A program made the position numbers and the translations under genes. Shown here one piece after another: positions 1 to 8,786 of a stretch of DNA of 64,000 bases. The notes beneath the pieces were generated by a model. The model had not been told where the DNA came from and ran no database searches. It was given only the letters and a program-made list of their open reading frames with translations. The stretch spans positions 15,721-79,720 of the forward strand of contig JAJZFQ010000097.1 in the NCBI GenBank assembly GCA_021805275.1, in the 5' to 3' direction. Every line of letters begins with the position of its first letter. Position 1 is the first letter of the stretch. Origin of the DNA: Pseudomonadota bacterium. GTDB lineage: Bacteria; Pseudomonadota; Gammaproteobacteria; Steroidobacterales; Steroidobacteraceae.

Positions 1-1954
1 CGATGCTCGAGACCTCAGTGCTGCGAAAGTGCAGATCATTGTCGTTGCCGATGCCGACGACGTCGATCGGCTCACCGGAGACCAGCGGGTGCATCACGAG
101 CTGCGCGGAGCGGACCGGGGTCGAGCCGATCAGCCGCGGGTCGTAGGCGACGACGGCCAGGTTATGAATCGGGCTGACGTACACCACCCGGCCCGGCACC
201 TGCACGGTGCCGGCGAAGGTGATCGTGACGTCGCCCAGCGCGACCGGAACGGTGTTGCGGTCCACCACCACCCAGCCGCGCCGGGCGTCCACCACCAGGC
301 CGGTGCCGTGGTAGTAGTGCTCCGTCACCCCGGAGACCGAGTACGGCATGCTGAAGGTCACCGCCACCAGGGAGTGGGCCAGGTGGTTCAGCACCGGATT
401 GCGGTAAACCGGGAAGCCGGTCGACATCACCGGGTGGGGCGGACGCGGCGGGCCGGCCGGCAGCGCGCGGCAGGGCCACAGCCCGATGTGATCATCGCGC
501 ACGCAGTACTCGGCCGGAAACCAGCGCCGCTCCATGCGGAAGTAGGCGAGCTCCGTACTGTTCGGGTCGCTGGCGAGCGTGAAACGCACCGTCGCGTAGG
601 CACCGTCGGGAATCCGGGCGATCGCCCGGCGGAAGTCGCCCAGCGTGTCGATCGGCCAGGTGTCAATGGCATGGATGACCGCCCCGCGCGGCACGCCGGC
701 GGCCCCCAGCACGTAGCCCGGGTTGGCGACCCAGACCCCCCGTGGCGGCACGTTCAGCTGCAGCGCCATCTCATAGGACAGCGTGTTGAGCACCGCGTCG
801 CCGAACTGCACGTAGGCGTCCGGCGTGATGGCGTTGAGGTCTCCGACCGGCAGCGTCACGGAGATCCTCTGCCCACCGCGCTCGAGCTGGAGCCGGATCT
901 GGCGGCCGACCGAATCATCCAGGATGCGCTCGAGCGGCCCGAACGTCGTCACGTAGCGCCCGTCGATGCGCACCAGGATGTCCCCGGGCTGCAGCACGCG
1001 CGCACTCGGGGAGCCGGGCAGCACAGTGCTCACCACCAACATCCCGGTGCGCTGCGGATATGCCTTGCGAACGGCCGCCTCGAGCGGGCGCCTCAGACCG
1101 AGCCGCCCCAGCTCGTCAAACGGGGTGTAATGGAAGATGGTGTAGAGCGTGCCGCGGCTGACGGACCGGCCCCGCTGAATCAGACGCAGCGCCCGTTGCA
1201 CCGCCGCGAGCGGCAGGTAGAAGCTCGAGGCCGCGTTGTTGGCGCCACCGGCGTTCAGGGCCACCACGTGCCCGCGGATGTCGATGACCGGCGAGCCGGA
1301 GGAGCCGCCGGAGGTGCCGGAAGCCGCCTGCAGGTAGAACGTGTTGAAATCGTTGTAATTGCCGAACCCGTAGTTGGGCGCGCGACGGTGCAGCCGCGCG
1401 AGCGTTCCGGCGAGGATCGACAGTTGTTCCCCGGCGTTGTTGCCGATCACGCGGATTTCCCGTCCGACCTGTGCCCCGGCCGGATCGAGCTCGAGTGCCT
1501 TGGGGTGGATGTAGTGCAGCTTCTTCGGGTCGAACCGGTAGAAACCGAAGTCGTGCACCGGGTCGCGGTAGATCGGATAGATCGGAATCTGCTCGCGGTC
1601 GAGGAAGGTGGCGGTCGCCGTCACCGGTCCCGGCGTGACGACGTGGCGGTTGGTGAGGATGATGCCGCGCTTGGCGTCGACGACGAAACCGGTCGCCTCC
1701 GCGGTCTCGTTGACGTCGGTGTCGAACGCCCGATCCTGGTTGAAGTTGATCGCGACGACGCTGCTGGCGATGCGCGCGAGCGTGGCAGCCCACGTCGGAT
1801 TGGACTCCAGCGCCGCGGCCTGCCGCGCCAGGTGAGCCGCCACGGCCGTGCCGCCCGGCAGTGCCCGCGGCGGAGCGGCGCGCACGGCACTCGTGGCCAG
1901 GCCGGGCGAGAGAATCAGCAGACACAGGCACAGCAGTCGCAACACTCGCATCAT
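1..1954 (-). CDS. HtrA/Nma111-like double trypsin-domain serine protease with PDZ region (3' end outside window)
   Basis: The protein is predicted to be an exported trypsin-fold (S1C) serine protease. The start is one of two adjacent ATG codons at 1954 and 1951, behind a G-rich ribosome-binding site, and is followed by a hydrophobic signal peptide. The catalytic triad is visible: His104 in TNRHVV, Asp135 in HDFGFY and Ser219 in GSSGSP. A PDZ-like stretch follows at about residues 285-380 (GDILVRIDG, then a second PDZ-like segment). A second trypsin-like domain begins near residue 545. There the position matching the catalytic His is Asp565 (VVVDRNTVP), so that copy looks catalytically dead. 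Active protease, PDZ and degenerate protease in this order resemble the yeast Nma111 architecture. The C-terminus is not in the window. It lies downstream of dgkA on the same strand. The protease family is sure; the role is not known. Confidence 0.85.
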   Translation of the reverse strand, partial: MMRVLRLLCLCLLILSPGLATSAVRAAPPRALPGGTAVAAHLARQAAALESNPTWAATLARIASSVVAINFNQDRAFDTDVNETAEATGFVVDAKRGIILTNRHVVTPGPVTATATFLDREQIPIYPIYRDPVHDFGFYRFDPKKLHYIHPKALELDPAGAQVGREIRVIGNNAGEQLSILAGTLARLHRRAPNYGFGNYNDFNTFYLQAASGTSGGSSGSPVIDIRGHVVALNAGGANNAASSFYLPLAAVQRALRLIQRGRSVSRGTLYTIFHYTPFDELGRLGLRRPLEAAVRKAYPQRTGMLVVSTVLPGSPSARVLQPGDILVRIDGRYVTTFGPLERILDDSVGRQIRLQLERGGQRISVTLPVGDLNAITPDAYVQFGDAVLNTLSYEMALQLNVPPRGVWVANPGYVLGAAGVPRGAVIHAIDTWPIDTLGDFRRAIARIPDGAYATVRFTLASDPNSTELAYFRMERRWFPAEYCVRDDHIGLWPCRALPAGPPRPPHPVMSTGFPVYRNPVLNHLAHSLVAVTFSMPYSVSGVTEHYYHGTGLVVDARRGWVVVDRNTVPVALGDVTITFAGTVQVPGRVVYVSPIHNLAVVAYDPRLIGSTPVRSAQLVMHPLVSGEPIDVVGIGNDNDLHFRSTEVSSI

Positions 1955-1973
1955 CCCCCCGAATGACAGCGCC

Positions 1974-2363
1974 CTAGCGGCCGAGCAGCACGAGTGCCCA
2001 CACGGCGCAGAGCAGTACGAACGACATGAACACGGCAGCCGAGCCGAAGTCCTTGGCCAGTCCGGCGAGCGCATGGCGTTCGAGCCCGATGCGATCGACG
2101 GTCGCCTCAATGGCGCTGTTGAGCAGCTCGACCACCAGGATCAGCAACACCGGGGCGAGGAGCACCGCGCGCTCGATGCCGTCGCGCCCGAGCCACAGCG
2201 CGAGCGGACCGGCCAGCGCGGCGAAGGTCAGCTCCTGGCGGAAGGCCGCCTCGCCCCGAAAGGCGCCGGCGAGTCCCCGCCAGCTTGCCCCGAAGGCGCG
2301 CAGGACGCGGATGACGCCTCTGGGCTTGAGGCCACGCTCGATGGCTATGGGCTCGGTTTCCAC
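1974..2363 (-). CDS. dgkA: diacylglycerol kinase DgkA
   Basis: This is the integral-membrane prokaryotic diacylglycerol kinase, which phosphorylates diacylglycerol to phosphatidic acid and so recycles lipid released by membrane-glycan biosynthesis. The 129 residues match the usual length. The signature is present: [15 protein letters not shown] followed by AKDFGSAAV, with three hydrophobic helices. The reading frame overlaps the end of gcvPB by 19 bases, so it is probably translated from the glycine-cleavage transcript or its read-through. That physical link is positional; no functional link to glycine metabolism is implied. Confidence 0.95.
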   Translation of the reverse strand: METEPIAIERGLKPRGVIRVLRAFGASWRGLAGAFRGEAAFRQELTFAALAGPLALWLGRDGIERAVLLAPVLLILVVELLNSAIEATVDRIGLERHALAGLAKDFGSAAVFMSFVLLCAVWALVLLGR

Positions 2364-3832
2364 GCAAGGTCCAGCTGTTTGGCCGCCCGCACGTCATCGA
2401 GCCGCCGTACCGGCATGGTATGCGGAGCGCTCCTGAGCTGCTCGGGTTCTTGCGCAGCCTCGAGCAGTATGTCCGTCATGGCCTGTGCAAAGGCGTCCAG
2501 GGCTGCCTTGCTCTCGGTCTCCGTCGGCTCGATCAACAGACATTCCGGCACCAGCAGCGGGAAATAGGTCGTCGGGGCATGCTGGCCATGATCGAGGAGC
2601 CGCTTGGCAAAGTCCATGGCCGTCACCCCGAGCTCGCGCGCCTGGCGGCGCAGTGTGAGGATGAACTCGTGGCTGGCCCGGCGGTGCGGATAGGCGGCCT
2701 CGAATCCCGCCCGGGTGAGCCGCGCCAGCAGGTAGTTGGCATTGAGGGTGGCGTACTCACCGACCTTGGCCATGCCCTCGCGACCCAGCATGCGCATGTA
2801 CACGTACGCGCGCAGCAAGACCCCGACATTGCCCGCGAAGGCCGACAGCCGGCCGATCGAGTGCGGCAGGTCGCGCTCGGCGAGCCACACGTAACGCCCC
2901 TCCCGGCGGGCCACGACGGGCACCGGCAGGAACGGCGCCAGGCGCGTCGCGACGCCCACCGGACCTGCGCCCGGGCCGCCGCCGCCGTGGGGCGTGGAGA
3001 AGGTCTTGTGCAGGTTGACGTGGATGACATCGAAGCCCATGTCGCCGGGGCGCACCTTGCCGAGGATGGCGTTGAGGTTCGCCCCGTCGTAGTAGAGCAG
3101 GCCGCCCGCCGCGTGCACGATGCGCGCGAGCTCCTCGATGCGCCGCTCGAAGACCCCCAGGGTCGAGGGATTCGTGAGCATGATGCCGACGGTCTTCGCG
3201 CCAACCGCGGCCTTGAGCGCGTCGATGTCAACGTCGCCCGCGGCATCGACCGGCACTTCGCGCACCGTGCAGCCGCACAGAGTCGCCGTCGCCGGGTTGG
3301 TGCCGTGCGCCGCCTCGGGCACGATGATCTCGGTGCGCGCGAGCTCGCCGCGCGAGCGGTGATAGGCGCGCATCATGGCCACCCCGGCATACTCGCCCTG
3401 GGCACCGGCCATCGGGCTCAGGGCCACCGCCTGCATGCCGGTGACCTCGCAGAGCATCTGCTGCAGCTCGAACAGGCACTCGAGCACGCCCTGGCCGAGC
3501 GACTCGGGCGAGAGCGGATGACGCGCCAGGAACTCCGGCAGCATCGCGTACTGATTGCACGCCTTGGGGTTGTATTTCATCGTGCACGAACCCAGAGGAT
3601 AGAAGTGCGTGTCGATGGAGAAGTTCAACCGCGACAGCCGCGTGAAGTGCCGCACCACCTCGAGCTCGCTCACCTCGGGCAGCAGCGGCGGGGCGGCGCG
3701 GCACAGCGCCGGCGGCAGATCGGCGCTCGCCTCGGCGCCGGGCAGCGGCGGCCACTGATCGTCCGCTCCGCGGCCGCTCACCGAGTACTCGAAAATCAGC
3801 CGCTCCAGGCGTGCATCTCGTACAGCGCTCAT
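2345..3832 (-). CDS. gcvPB: glycine dehydrogenase (decarboxylating) subunit 2, P-protein beta half
   Basis: This is the PLP-binding half of the glycine cleavage P-protein, which decarboxylates glycine and passes the aminomethyl group to lipoylated GcvH. It is 495 residues long. Lys276 in the [12 protein letters not shown] motif is the expected Schiff-base lysine. I place the start at ATG 3832, preceded by GAGGAG, rather than at an upstream in-frame codon that would lie inside gcvPA. The gap to the gcvPA stop is only 14 bases. P-protein is a single chain of about 950 residues in E. coli; the two-subunit form here is known from many other bacteria. Confidence 0.96.
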   Translation of the reverse strand: MSAVRDARLERLIFEYSVSGRGADDQWPPLPGAEASADLPPALCRAAPPLLPEVSELEVVRHFTRLSRLNFSIDTHFYPLGSCTMKYNPKACNQYAMLPEFLARHPLSPESLGQGVLECLFELQQMLCEVTGMQAVALSPMAGAQGEYAGVAMMRAYHRSRGELARTEIIVPEAAHGTNPATATLCGCTVREVPVDAAGDVDIDALKAAVGAKTVGIMLTNPSTLGVFERRIEELARIVHAAGGLLYYDGANLNAILGKVRPGDMGFDVIHVNLHKTFSTPHGGGGPGAGPVGVATRLAPFLPVPVVARREGRYVWLAERDLPHSIGRLSAFAGNVGVLLRAYVYMRMLGREGMAKVGEYATLNANYLLARLTRAGFEAAYPHRRASHEFILTLRRQARELGVTAMDFAKRLLDHGQHAPTTYFPLLVPECLLIEPTETESKAALDAFAQAMTDILLEAAQEPEQLRSAPHTMPVRRLDDVRAAKQLDLAWKPSP

Positions 3833-3846
3833 CGGTTCAGATCTCC

Positions 3847-5220
3847 TCACGCGGGGCGCGCATCGCGCAGACACTCATCGAGGGCGCCGCGGTAACGCTC
3901 GATGTCCTCACCGGTCTTGGTCTCGGTGGCACACACCAGCAGCGCCGGACCGAGCTCCGGATAGTCCGCGCCGAGGTCCCAGCCACCGAGGATGCCGCGC
4001 GCCGCCAGACGCTCGAGCAGCGGGGCGGCCGGCCGCTCCAGGCCGAGGGCGGCTTCGTGGAACACCGGCTGCGGAAACATCGGCCGGACCCCAGGCAGAG
4101 CGCTGAGCGCTGCGATCAGCTCCCGGGTGCGCGCATGCGAGGCGATTGCGGTGCGCCTGAGCCCCTCGGGGCCCATCAACGACAGGTGGATCGTGGCGGC
4201 CGTGACCATCAGGCCCTGGTTCGTGCAGATGTTCGAGGTGGCCTTGGCCCGCCGGATGTGCTGCTCGCGCGCCTGCAGCGTCAGGGTGTAGCCCGGCCGG
4301 CCGTCGGCATCGACGGTGCGCCCGACGATGCGCCCGGGCATCTGGCGCACGTGCGCCATCCGCGTGGTCATGAATCCGAAATACGGCCCGCCCGAGGACA
4401 GCGGGATGCCGAGCGGCTGGCCTTCGCCGACCACGATGTCCGCGCCCTGCCCGCCCCACTCCCCGGGCGGCTTCAGCAGCGCGAGGGAGATCGGATTGAC
4501 CAGCGCGATCACCAGGATGTTGCGCGCATGGGCCCAGTCGCTCAGCGCATCGACCGCCTCGAGGCGACCGAAGACATTGGGCTGCTGGATGACAAGCGCG
4601 GTGCAGTCCTCGGTCGCGTAGGGCTCGAGCGACTCGAGCGCGGTGCAGCCGCTCGCAAGCGATAGCGGCAGCTCCTCGAAGGTAAGGCCCTGGTTCCCGG
4701 CGATGGTGCGCGCGACCCGCCGGTAGTGCGGATGCACCGTGCGCGGCACGAGGATGCGCTGGGCGCGCGAACGCCGGTTGGCGCGCACGGCCATCAGGCT
4801 CGCCTCGGCGAGGGCGCTGGCGCCGTCGTAGAGCGAAGCGTTCGAGACGTCCATGCCCGTCAGGCTGGCCATCATCGTCTGGTATTCGTACAGCAGCTGC
4901 AGCGTGCCCTGGCTCGCCTCGGCCTGGTAGGGCGTGTAGGCGCTGTAGAACTCCCCGCGCGTCGCCACCGCCCACACGGCCGCCGGGATGTGGTGCTCGT
5001 AGGCGCCGGCGCCGATGAAGCACAGGGGCCGCCCATCACGGCGTGCGCGCTCGCTCATCAGCCGTGCCAGCTGCATCTCGTTGAGCGCCTCGGGCACCCC
5101 GGCGAGCGAGCCGATGCGCAGCGCCGCGGGGATCTCCTCGAACAGCCGCTCGATGTCCTCGACGCCGATGAGCGCGAGCATGGCCGCGACGTCCTCGCGC
5201 GTGTGCGGAACGAAGGCCAT
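3847..5220 (-). CDS. gcvPA: glycine dehydrogenase (decarboxylating) subunit 1, P-protein alpha half
   Basis: This is the N-terminal half-protein of the glycine cleavage P-protein, which assembles with GcvPB. It is 457 residues, the standard length. Conserved segments include [15 protein letters not shown] near residue 69 and the [13 protein letters not shown] stretch. Its ATG shares one base with the gcvH stop (TGATG), so the two are translationally coupled. It lies in the gcvT-gcvH-gcvPA-gcvPB order, in which all four proteins of one multienzyme system except the shared L-protein are encoded together. Confidence 0.96.
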   Translation of the reverse strand: MAFVPHTREDVAAMLALIGVEDIERLFEEIPAALRIGSLAGVPEALNEMQLARLMSERARRDGRPLCFIGAGAYEHHIPAAVWAVATRGEFYSAYTPYQAEASQGTLQLLYEYQTMMASLTGMDVSNASLYDGASALAEASLMAVRANRRSRAQRILVPRTVHPHYRRVARTIAGNQGLTFEELPLSLASGCTALESLEPYATEDCTALVIQQPNVFGRLEAVDALSDWAHARNILVIALVNPISLALLKPPGEWGGQGADIVVGEGQPLGIPLSSGGPYFGFMTTRMAHVRQMPGRIVGRTVDADGRPGYTLTLQAREQHIRRAKATSNICTNQGLMVTAATIHLSLMGPEGLRRTAIASHARTRELIAALSALPGVRPMFPQPVFHEAALGLERPAAPLLERLAARGILGGWDLGADYPELGPALLVCATETKTGEDIERYRGALDECLRDARPA

Positions 5221-5609
5221 CAGTGGCCCTCCTCGGAAGTCAGCTGCGCGTACTCCGCCGCGCTCAGCAGCCCCCCGGGGGCGCCCGCGGGACGCACCCG
5301 CGCGAGCCAGCCCTCGCCGTAGGGATCGGTGTTGAGGGTCTCGGGCGCACTCTCGAGCGCAGAGTTGCCCTCGATGAGCTCTCCGGCGAGCGGTGCGTAC
5401 ACGTCGGAGGCCGCCTTCACCGACTCAATGACGGCAAACGGCTCCCCGGCGGCGACCGAGCGGCCGGCCTGCGGCACCTCGACGAACACCACGTCGCCGA
5501 GGGCATGTTGGGCGTGATCGGTGATACCGACTTCCACCGTGCCGTCGGGCCGCGTCCGCAGCCACTCGTGGGTTCGGGTGTATTTGAGATCGGAAGGAAC
5601 CTTGCTCAT
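5220..5609 (-). CDS. gcvH: glycine cleavage system H protein
   Basis: This is the lipoyl carrier that shuttles the aminomethyl intermediate between P, T and L proteins. It is 129 residues. The lipoylation site is Lys65 in ESVKAASD, inside a typical lipoyl-domain hairpin, and the family N-terminal motif YTRTHEW is present. The stop codon overlaps the gcvPA start by one base. About 75 bases separate it from gcvT upstream, with no terminator seen, so it belongs to the riboswitch-controlled operon. Confidence 0.97.
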   Translation of the reverse strand: MSKVPSDLKYTRTHEWLRTRPDGTVEVGITDHAQHALGDVVFVEVPQAGRSVAAGEPFAVIESVKAASDVYAPLAGELIEGNSALESAPETLNTDPYGEGWLARVRPAGAPGGLLSAAEYAQLTSEEGH

Positions 5610-5684
5610 GCGACGCTCCGTTGGGTCGGACCAATGGGGATGGAGGGATGAGGGATCGAAACTCGGCGTGCGGCCCTCGAGCTG

Positions 5685-6770
5685 TCAGCCGATGAGGGAT
5701 TTGCCGCCGCGGACGAACGGCGGGTGCACGAGGCGCGCGGCGAGCCGCTTGGCGCGCACCTCGACCTGCACCGTGCCGTGGGCGGCGGCGGGGATGCGCG
5801 CCAGCGCAATCGAGCGCTGCAGCGTCGGGGAGAAGGTGCCGCTGGTGATCTCGCCCGTGCCCCCGTCCGCTGCGATCACCGGCTGATGCGCGCGCAGCAC
5901 GCCGCGCTCCTCAAGCACCAGGCCGACGAGCTTGCGCCCAACGCCGCGCGCGCGCTGCGCCTCGAGCGCTTCGCGACCGATGAAGGCGCGGCCCGGCCTC
6001 AGTGCGACCGTCCAGTCAAGCGCGGACTCCAGAGGGGTGGTGTCCTCGTCCATGTCGCTGCCGTAGAGGTTCATCCCTGCCTCCAGGCGCAGCGTGTCGC
6101 GCGCGCCGAGGCCGCACGCCACGACGCCGGCGGCGGTCAGCGCATGCCACAGCGGTCCGGCCGCGGCAGCCGGCAGCATGATCTCGAAGCCGTCCTCCCC
6201 GGTGTACCCGGTGCGCGAGATGAACCAACCGTCGATCTCGGCTCCGACGAACGCCCCGAGCGCGAGCGCGCGTGCGGCCGCCTGCGGTGCGAGCTGCGCA
6301 GCGACGCTCGAGCGCGCTTGCGGACCCTGCACCGCGAGCATCGCCAGGTCGGTCCGCTCGCGCACGCTGACGTCGAACGGCGCGGCGTGCCGACGGATCC
6401 ACTCGAGGTCCTTATCGCGGGTGCCTGCGTTGACGACCGCGCGGAACCACCGCTCGGCGAGGTAGAACACGATCAGATCGTCGATGACGCCGCCACGCTC
6501 GTTGAGCAGGCAGCCGTAAAGCGCCTTGCCCGGGACGGTGAGCCGGCCGATGTCGTTGGCGAGGAGCTGCGCGAGCAGCGGCCGCACGCCGGCGCCCTCG
6601 AGGTCGATGACGCACATGTGCGACACGTCGAACACGCCGGCGGCGCGCCGTACCGCATGATGCTCGCCGATCAGCGAGTCGAATTGCAGGGGCATGTCCC
6701 AGCCGCCGAAATCCACCATGCGCGCCCCGGCAGCCTGGTGGATGGCGAATAAAGGGGTTCGTCGTGCCAT
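5685..6770 (-). CDS. gcvT: aminomethyltransferase (glycine cleavage T protein)
   Basis: T-protein releases ammonia from the aminomethyl group carried by GcvH and transfers the carbon to tetrahydrofolate, giving methylene-THF. It is 361 residues. The start is ATG 6770, preceded by GGGAGG; the open frame continues upstream only because it runs through the riboswitch. Family features seen are the N-terminal RTPLFAIHQAAGARMVDFGG segment, GVFDVSHM and GYTGEDGFEI. It is the first gene of the gcv operon, directly behind a glycine riboswitch and terminator, so glycine supply probably controls the whole operon. Confidence 0.96.
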   Translation of the reverse strand: MARRTPLFAIHQAAGARMVDFGGWDMPLQFDSLIGEHHAVRRAAGVFDVSHMCVIDLEGAGVRPLLAQLLANDIGRLTVPGKALYGCLLNERGGVIDDLIVFYLAERWFRAVVNAGTRDKDLEWIRRHAAPFDVSVRERTDLAMLAVQGPQARSSVAAQLAPQAAARALALGAFVGAEIDGWFISRTGYTGEDGFEIMLPAAAAGPLWHALTAAGVVACGLGARDTLRLEAGMNLYGSDMDEDTTPLESALDWTVALRPGRAFIGREALEAQRARGVGRKLVGLVLEERGVLRAHQPVIAADGGTGEITSGTFSPTLQRSIALARIPAAAHGTVQVEVRAKRLAARLVHPPFVRGGKSLIG

Positions 6771-6787
6771 GGAGCCTCCCGGAAGAC

Positions 6788-6814
6788 AAAAAGCGGCAGA
6801 CGTCAGCCTGCCGC
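6788..6814 (-). terminator. intrinsic terminator, expression platform of the glycine riboswitch
   Basis: On the minus strand a perfect 7-bp stem, GCGGCAG / CTGCCGC with an 8-base loop, is followed at once by TTTTT. It sits between the second glycine aptamer and the gcvT ribosome-binding site. Position and shape fit a transcription-attenuation platform in which glycine binding prevents the hairpin, the usual ON-switch logic for gcv operons. The direction of control is inferred from the family. Confidence 0.85.
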
Positions 6815-7022
6815 CCCTCTGTCCGGTGACCTGAGAGATCGGGCAACGCGTGCCCCTCCCCTTCGGTGGGCAGGACGCCGCATACGCCTGCCGCTCTCCA
6901 GAGACTCCGCGCAGAGCCTGAGGGCCTGCGCAGTCTGCCGTTCGTGGGCCTGAGCGTTTCCGGGCGGGAATTGCGCCTTCGGCGTTCCGGCCGCTGGGCC
7001 GGACTCTCTCCGTGCAGACTGA
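6815..7022 (-). promoter_or_regulatory. tandem glycine riboswitch upstream of gcvT
   Basis: The minus strand carries two successive glycine-aptamer cores. The first, about 6911-7022, has GGAGAGAGTCCGG, CGCCGAAGGCGCAA and AACGCTCAGGCCCACGAAC. The second, about 6815-6910, has CTGGAGAGCGG, CACCGAAGGGG and GATCTCTCAGGTCACCGGAC. These are the conserved glycine-aptamer elements (GGAGAG, CCGAAGG, CTCAGG plus an A-rich tail) in the known tandem arrangement. The leader ends in a terminator before gcvT, so it should sense glycine and adjust expression of its own degradation operon. Confidence 0.93.
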
Positions 7023-7038
7023 TTTTCGGAGCGGTAGG

Positions 7039-7067
7039 ATCATAGCAGCCTTTCGGCCCCAGGGCAG
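7039..7067 (-). promoter_or_regulatory. candidate promoter of the gcv operon
   Basis: On the minus strand a TATGAT -10 box (7039-7044) lies 17 bases from a weak -35 candidate CTGCCC (7062-7067). Transcription would begin just before the first glycine aptamer, which is where the riboswitch leader must start. The -35 is poor, so the support is mainly position. Confidence 0.5.
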
Positions 7068-7174
7068 CGCCCCCCATGCACCGCTTGCGCTCGCGCCGGT
7101 GGTCGCGGCAGACCGCCTGGCCCGGTAAAATCCCCGATTCGCCCCAAGTCACCGAAGTCACTGGCAGGTTCCCC

Positions 7175-8419
7175 ATGTCGTCCATCGCGCGCCGCTCCTC
7201 CGTCCAGGTCACGATTGGTACCGTGTGCGTTGGTGGCGCGGCGCCCATCGTCGTGCAATCCATGACCAATACGGACACAGCCGATGCGGAAGGCACCGCG
7301 CAGCAGGTGAAATCCCTTGCGCGCGCCGGCTCCGAACTGGTCCGCATCACGGTCAACTCCACGGAGGCGGCCGCGGCGGTGCCGCACATCCGCGAGCGTC
7401 TCGACCAGATGGGCGTCTCGGTGCCGCTCATCGGAGATTTCCATTTCAACGGACACAAGCTGCTGCGCGAGCACCCGGCCTGCGCCGAGGCGCTGGGCAA
7501 GTACCGCATCAACCCGGGCAACGTCGGGCGCGGCAGCAAGCGCGACCCGCAGTTCGCCGAGATGATCGAGACCGCCTGCCGCTACGGCAAGCCGGTGCGT
7601 ATCGGGGTGAACTGGGGCAGCCTCGACCAGGATCTGCTGGCGCGCATCATGGATGAGAACGCGACGCGGGCCGAGCCGCTGAGCGCCCAGCAGATCATGC
7701 GCAACGCGGTCGTGCTCTCGGCGCTGGAGAGCGCCGCGCGCGCCGAGGACCTCGGCATGCCGCACGAGCGGATCATCCTCTCGGCCAAAGTGAGCGGAGT
7801 GCAGGACCTGATCGCGATCTACGGCGAGCTCGCCGCGCGCTGCGACTACCCGCTGCACCTGGGCCTGACGGAAGCCGGAATGGGTTCTAAGGGCATCGTT
7901 GCCTCGACCGCCGGCATGGCGGTGCTGCTGCAGCGCGGCATCGGCGACACCATCCGCGTGTCGCTCACGCCGCAGCCCGGTGGCGACCGCACCCAGGAGG
8001 TCATCGTCGCGCAAGAGATCCTTCAGACCATGGGGCTGCGCGCGTTCCTGCCGCTGGTGACCGCCTGCCCGGGGTGCGGCCGGACCACCAGCACCGTGTT
8101 CCAGGAACTCGCCCAGCGCATCCAGTCGCACATCCGTCACCGCATGCCCGAGTGGCGCCGCGCGTACCAGGGGGTCGAGGACATGACCGTCGCGGTGATG
8201 GGCTGCGTCGTCAACGGTCCGGGGGAGAGCAAGCACGCCAATATCGGCATCAGCCTGCCCGGCACGGGCGAGCGGCCGGTCGCGCCGGTCTACGAGGACG
8301 GGGAGAAAACCGTGACGCTCAAAGGCGAGCACATCGCCGAGGAGTTCCAGGAACTGCTCGAACAGTACGTGGCGCGCAGCTTCAACAAGCGGCCGGCGCA
8401 GGACACGGCCGCCGCCTGA
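7175..8419 (+). CDS. ispG: 4-hydroxy-3-methylbut-2-enyl diphosphate synthase (IspG/GcpE)
   Basis: This iron-sulfur enzyme of the MEP isoprenoid pathway reductively converts MEcPP to HMBPP. The protein is 414 residues from ATG 7175; upstream in-frame codons lie in sequence with no coding character. It begins with [10 protein letters not shown] and [12 protein letters not shown], and carries the [4Fe-4S] cysteines in CPGCG and in [10 protein letters not shown]. It is divergent from the gcv operon and is followed after 25 bases by phhB. A TAAAAT box at 7126-7131 is a possible -10. The presence of ispG indicates that the organism makes isoprenoids, including the ubiquinone side chain, by the MEP route. 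Confidence 0.97.
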   Translation: MSSIARRSSVQVTIGTVCVGGAAPIVVQSMTNTDTADAEGTAQQVKSLARAGSELVRITVNSTEAAAAVPHIRERLDQMGVSVPLIGDFHFNGHKLLREHPACAEALGKYRINPGNVGRGSKRDPQFAEMIETACRYGKPVRIGVNWGSLDQDLLARIMDENATRAEPLSAQQIMRNAVVLSALESAARAEDLGMPHERIILSAKVSGVQDLIAIYGELAARCDYPLHLGLTEAGMGSKGIVASTAGMAVLLQRGIGDTIRVSLTPQPGGDRTQEVIVAQEILQTMGLRAFLPLVTACPGCGRTTSTVFQELAQRIQSHIRHRMPEWRRAYQGVEDMTVAVMGCVVNGPGESKHANIGISLPGTGERPVAPVYEDGEKTVTLKGEHIAEEFQELLEQYVARSFNKRPAQDTAAA

Positions 8420-8444
8420 GGGCGGCATGGCCCAGGAGAGCGAC

Positions 8445-8786
8445 ATGAGCGAGGCGTTGAACGAAAAAAAATGCAGGCCCTGCGAGGGCGGCACGCCGCC
8501 GCTGACGCGGGCCGAGGCCGAGGCGCTGCTCGGGCGGCTGGCGCACGGCTGGGTGCTGTGCGAGCAAGGCCCCTACTTGAGACGTGAGTTCCGCTTCGCG
8601 GACTTCTTTCGCACCATGAGCTTCGTCAACGCGCTCGCACACCTCGCCAACCTCGAGGACCATCATCCGGATCTGGAGATCGGCTACGGCTACTGCCGGG
8701 TGCAGTACACGACGCACGCCATCCGCGGCCTGTCCGAGAACGATTTCATCTGCGCCGCCAAGATCGACCGGATCGCGCTCAGCTGA
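8445..8786 (+). CDS. phhB: 4a-hydroxytetrahydrobiopterin dehydratase (pterin-4a-carbinolamine dehydratase)
   Basis: The enzyme dehydrates 4a-hydroxytetrahydrobiopterin, regenerating the pterin cofactor of phenylalanine hydroxylase; family members may also act in molybdopterin or other pterin metabolism. The DHHPDLEIGYGYC segment carries the family's histidines, and PLTRAEAEALL is the usual N-terminal helix. I prefer ATG 8445, with AGGAG six bases upstream, giving 113 residues; ATG 8427 is in frame but lacks such a site. The 3' end overlaps the convergent ubiI gene by 8 bases. No phenylalanine hydroxylase gene is in the window. Confidence 0.92.
   Translation: MSEALNEKKCRPCEGGTPPLTRAEAEALLGRLAHGWVLCEQGPYLRREFRFADFFRTMSFVNALAHLANLEDHHPDLEIGYGYCRVQYTTHAIRGLSENDFICAAKIDRIALS

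Noticed and set aside
29..1966. 645-codon plus-strand frame at the left edge
   Set aside because: Antisense to the HtrA-like protease, whose catalytic motifs and signal peptide are clear; the plus-strand product is low-complexity.
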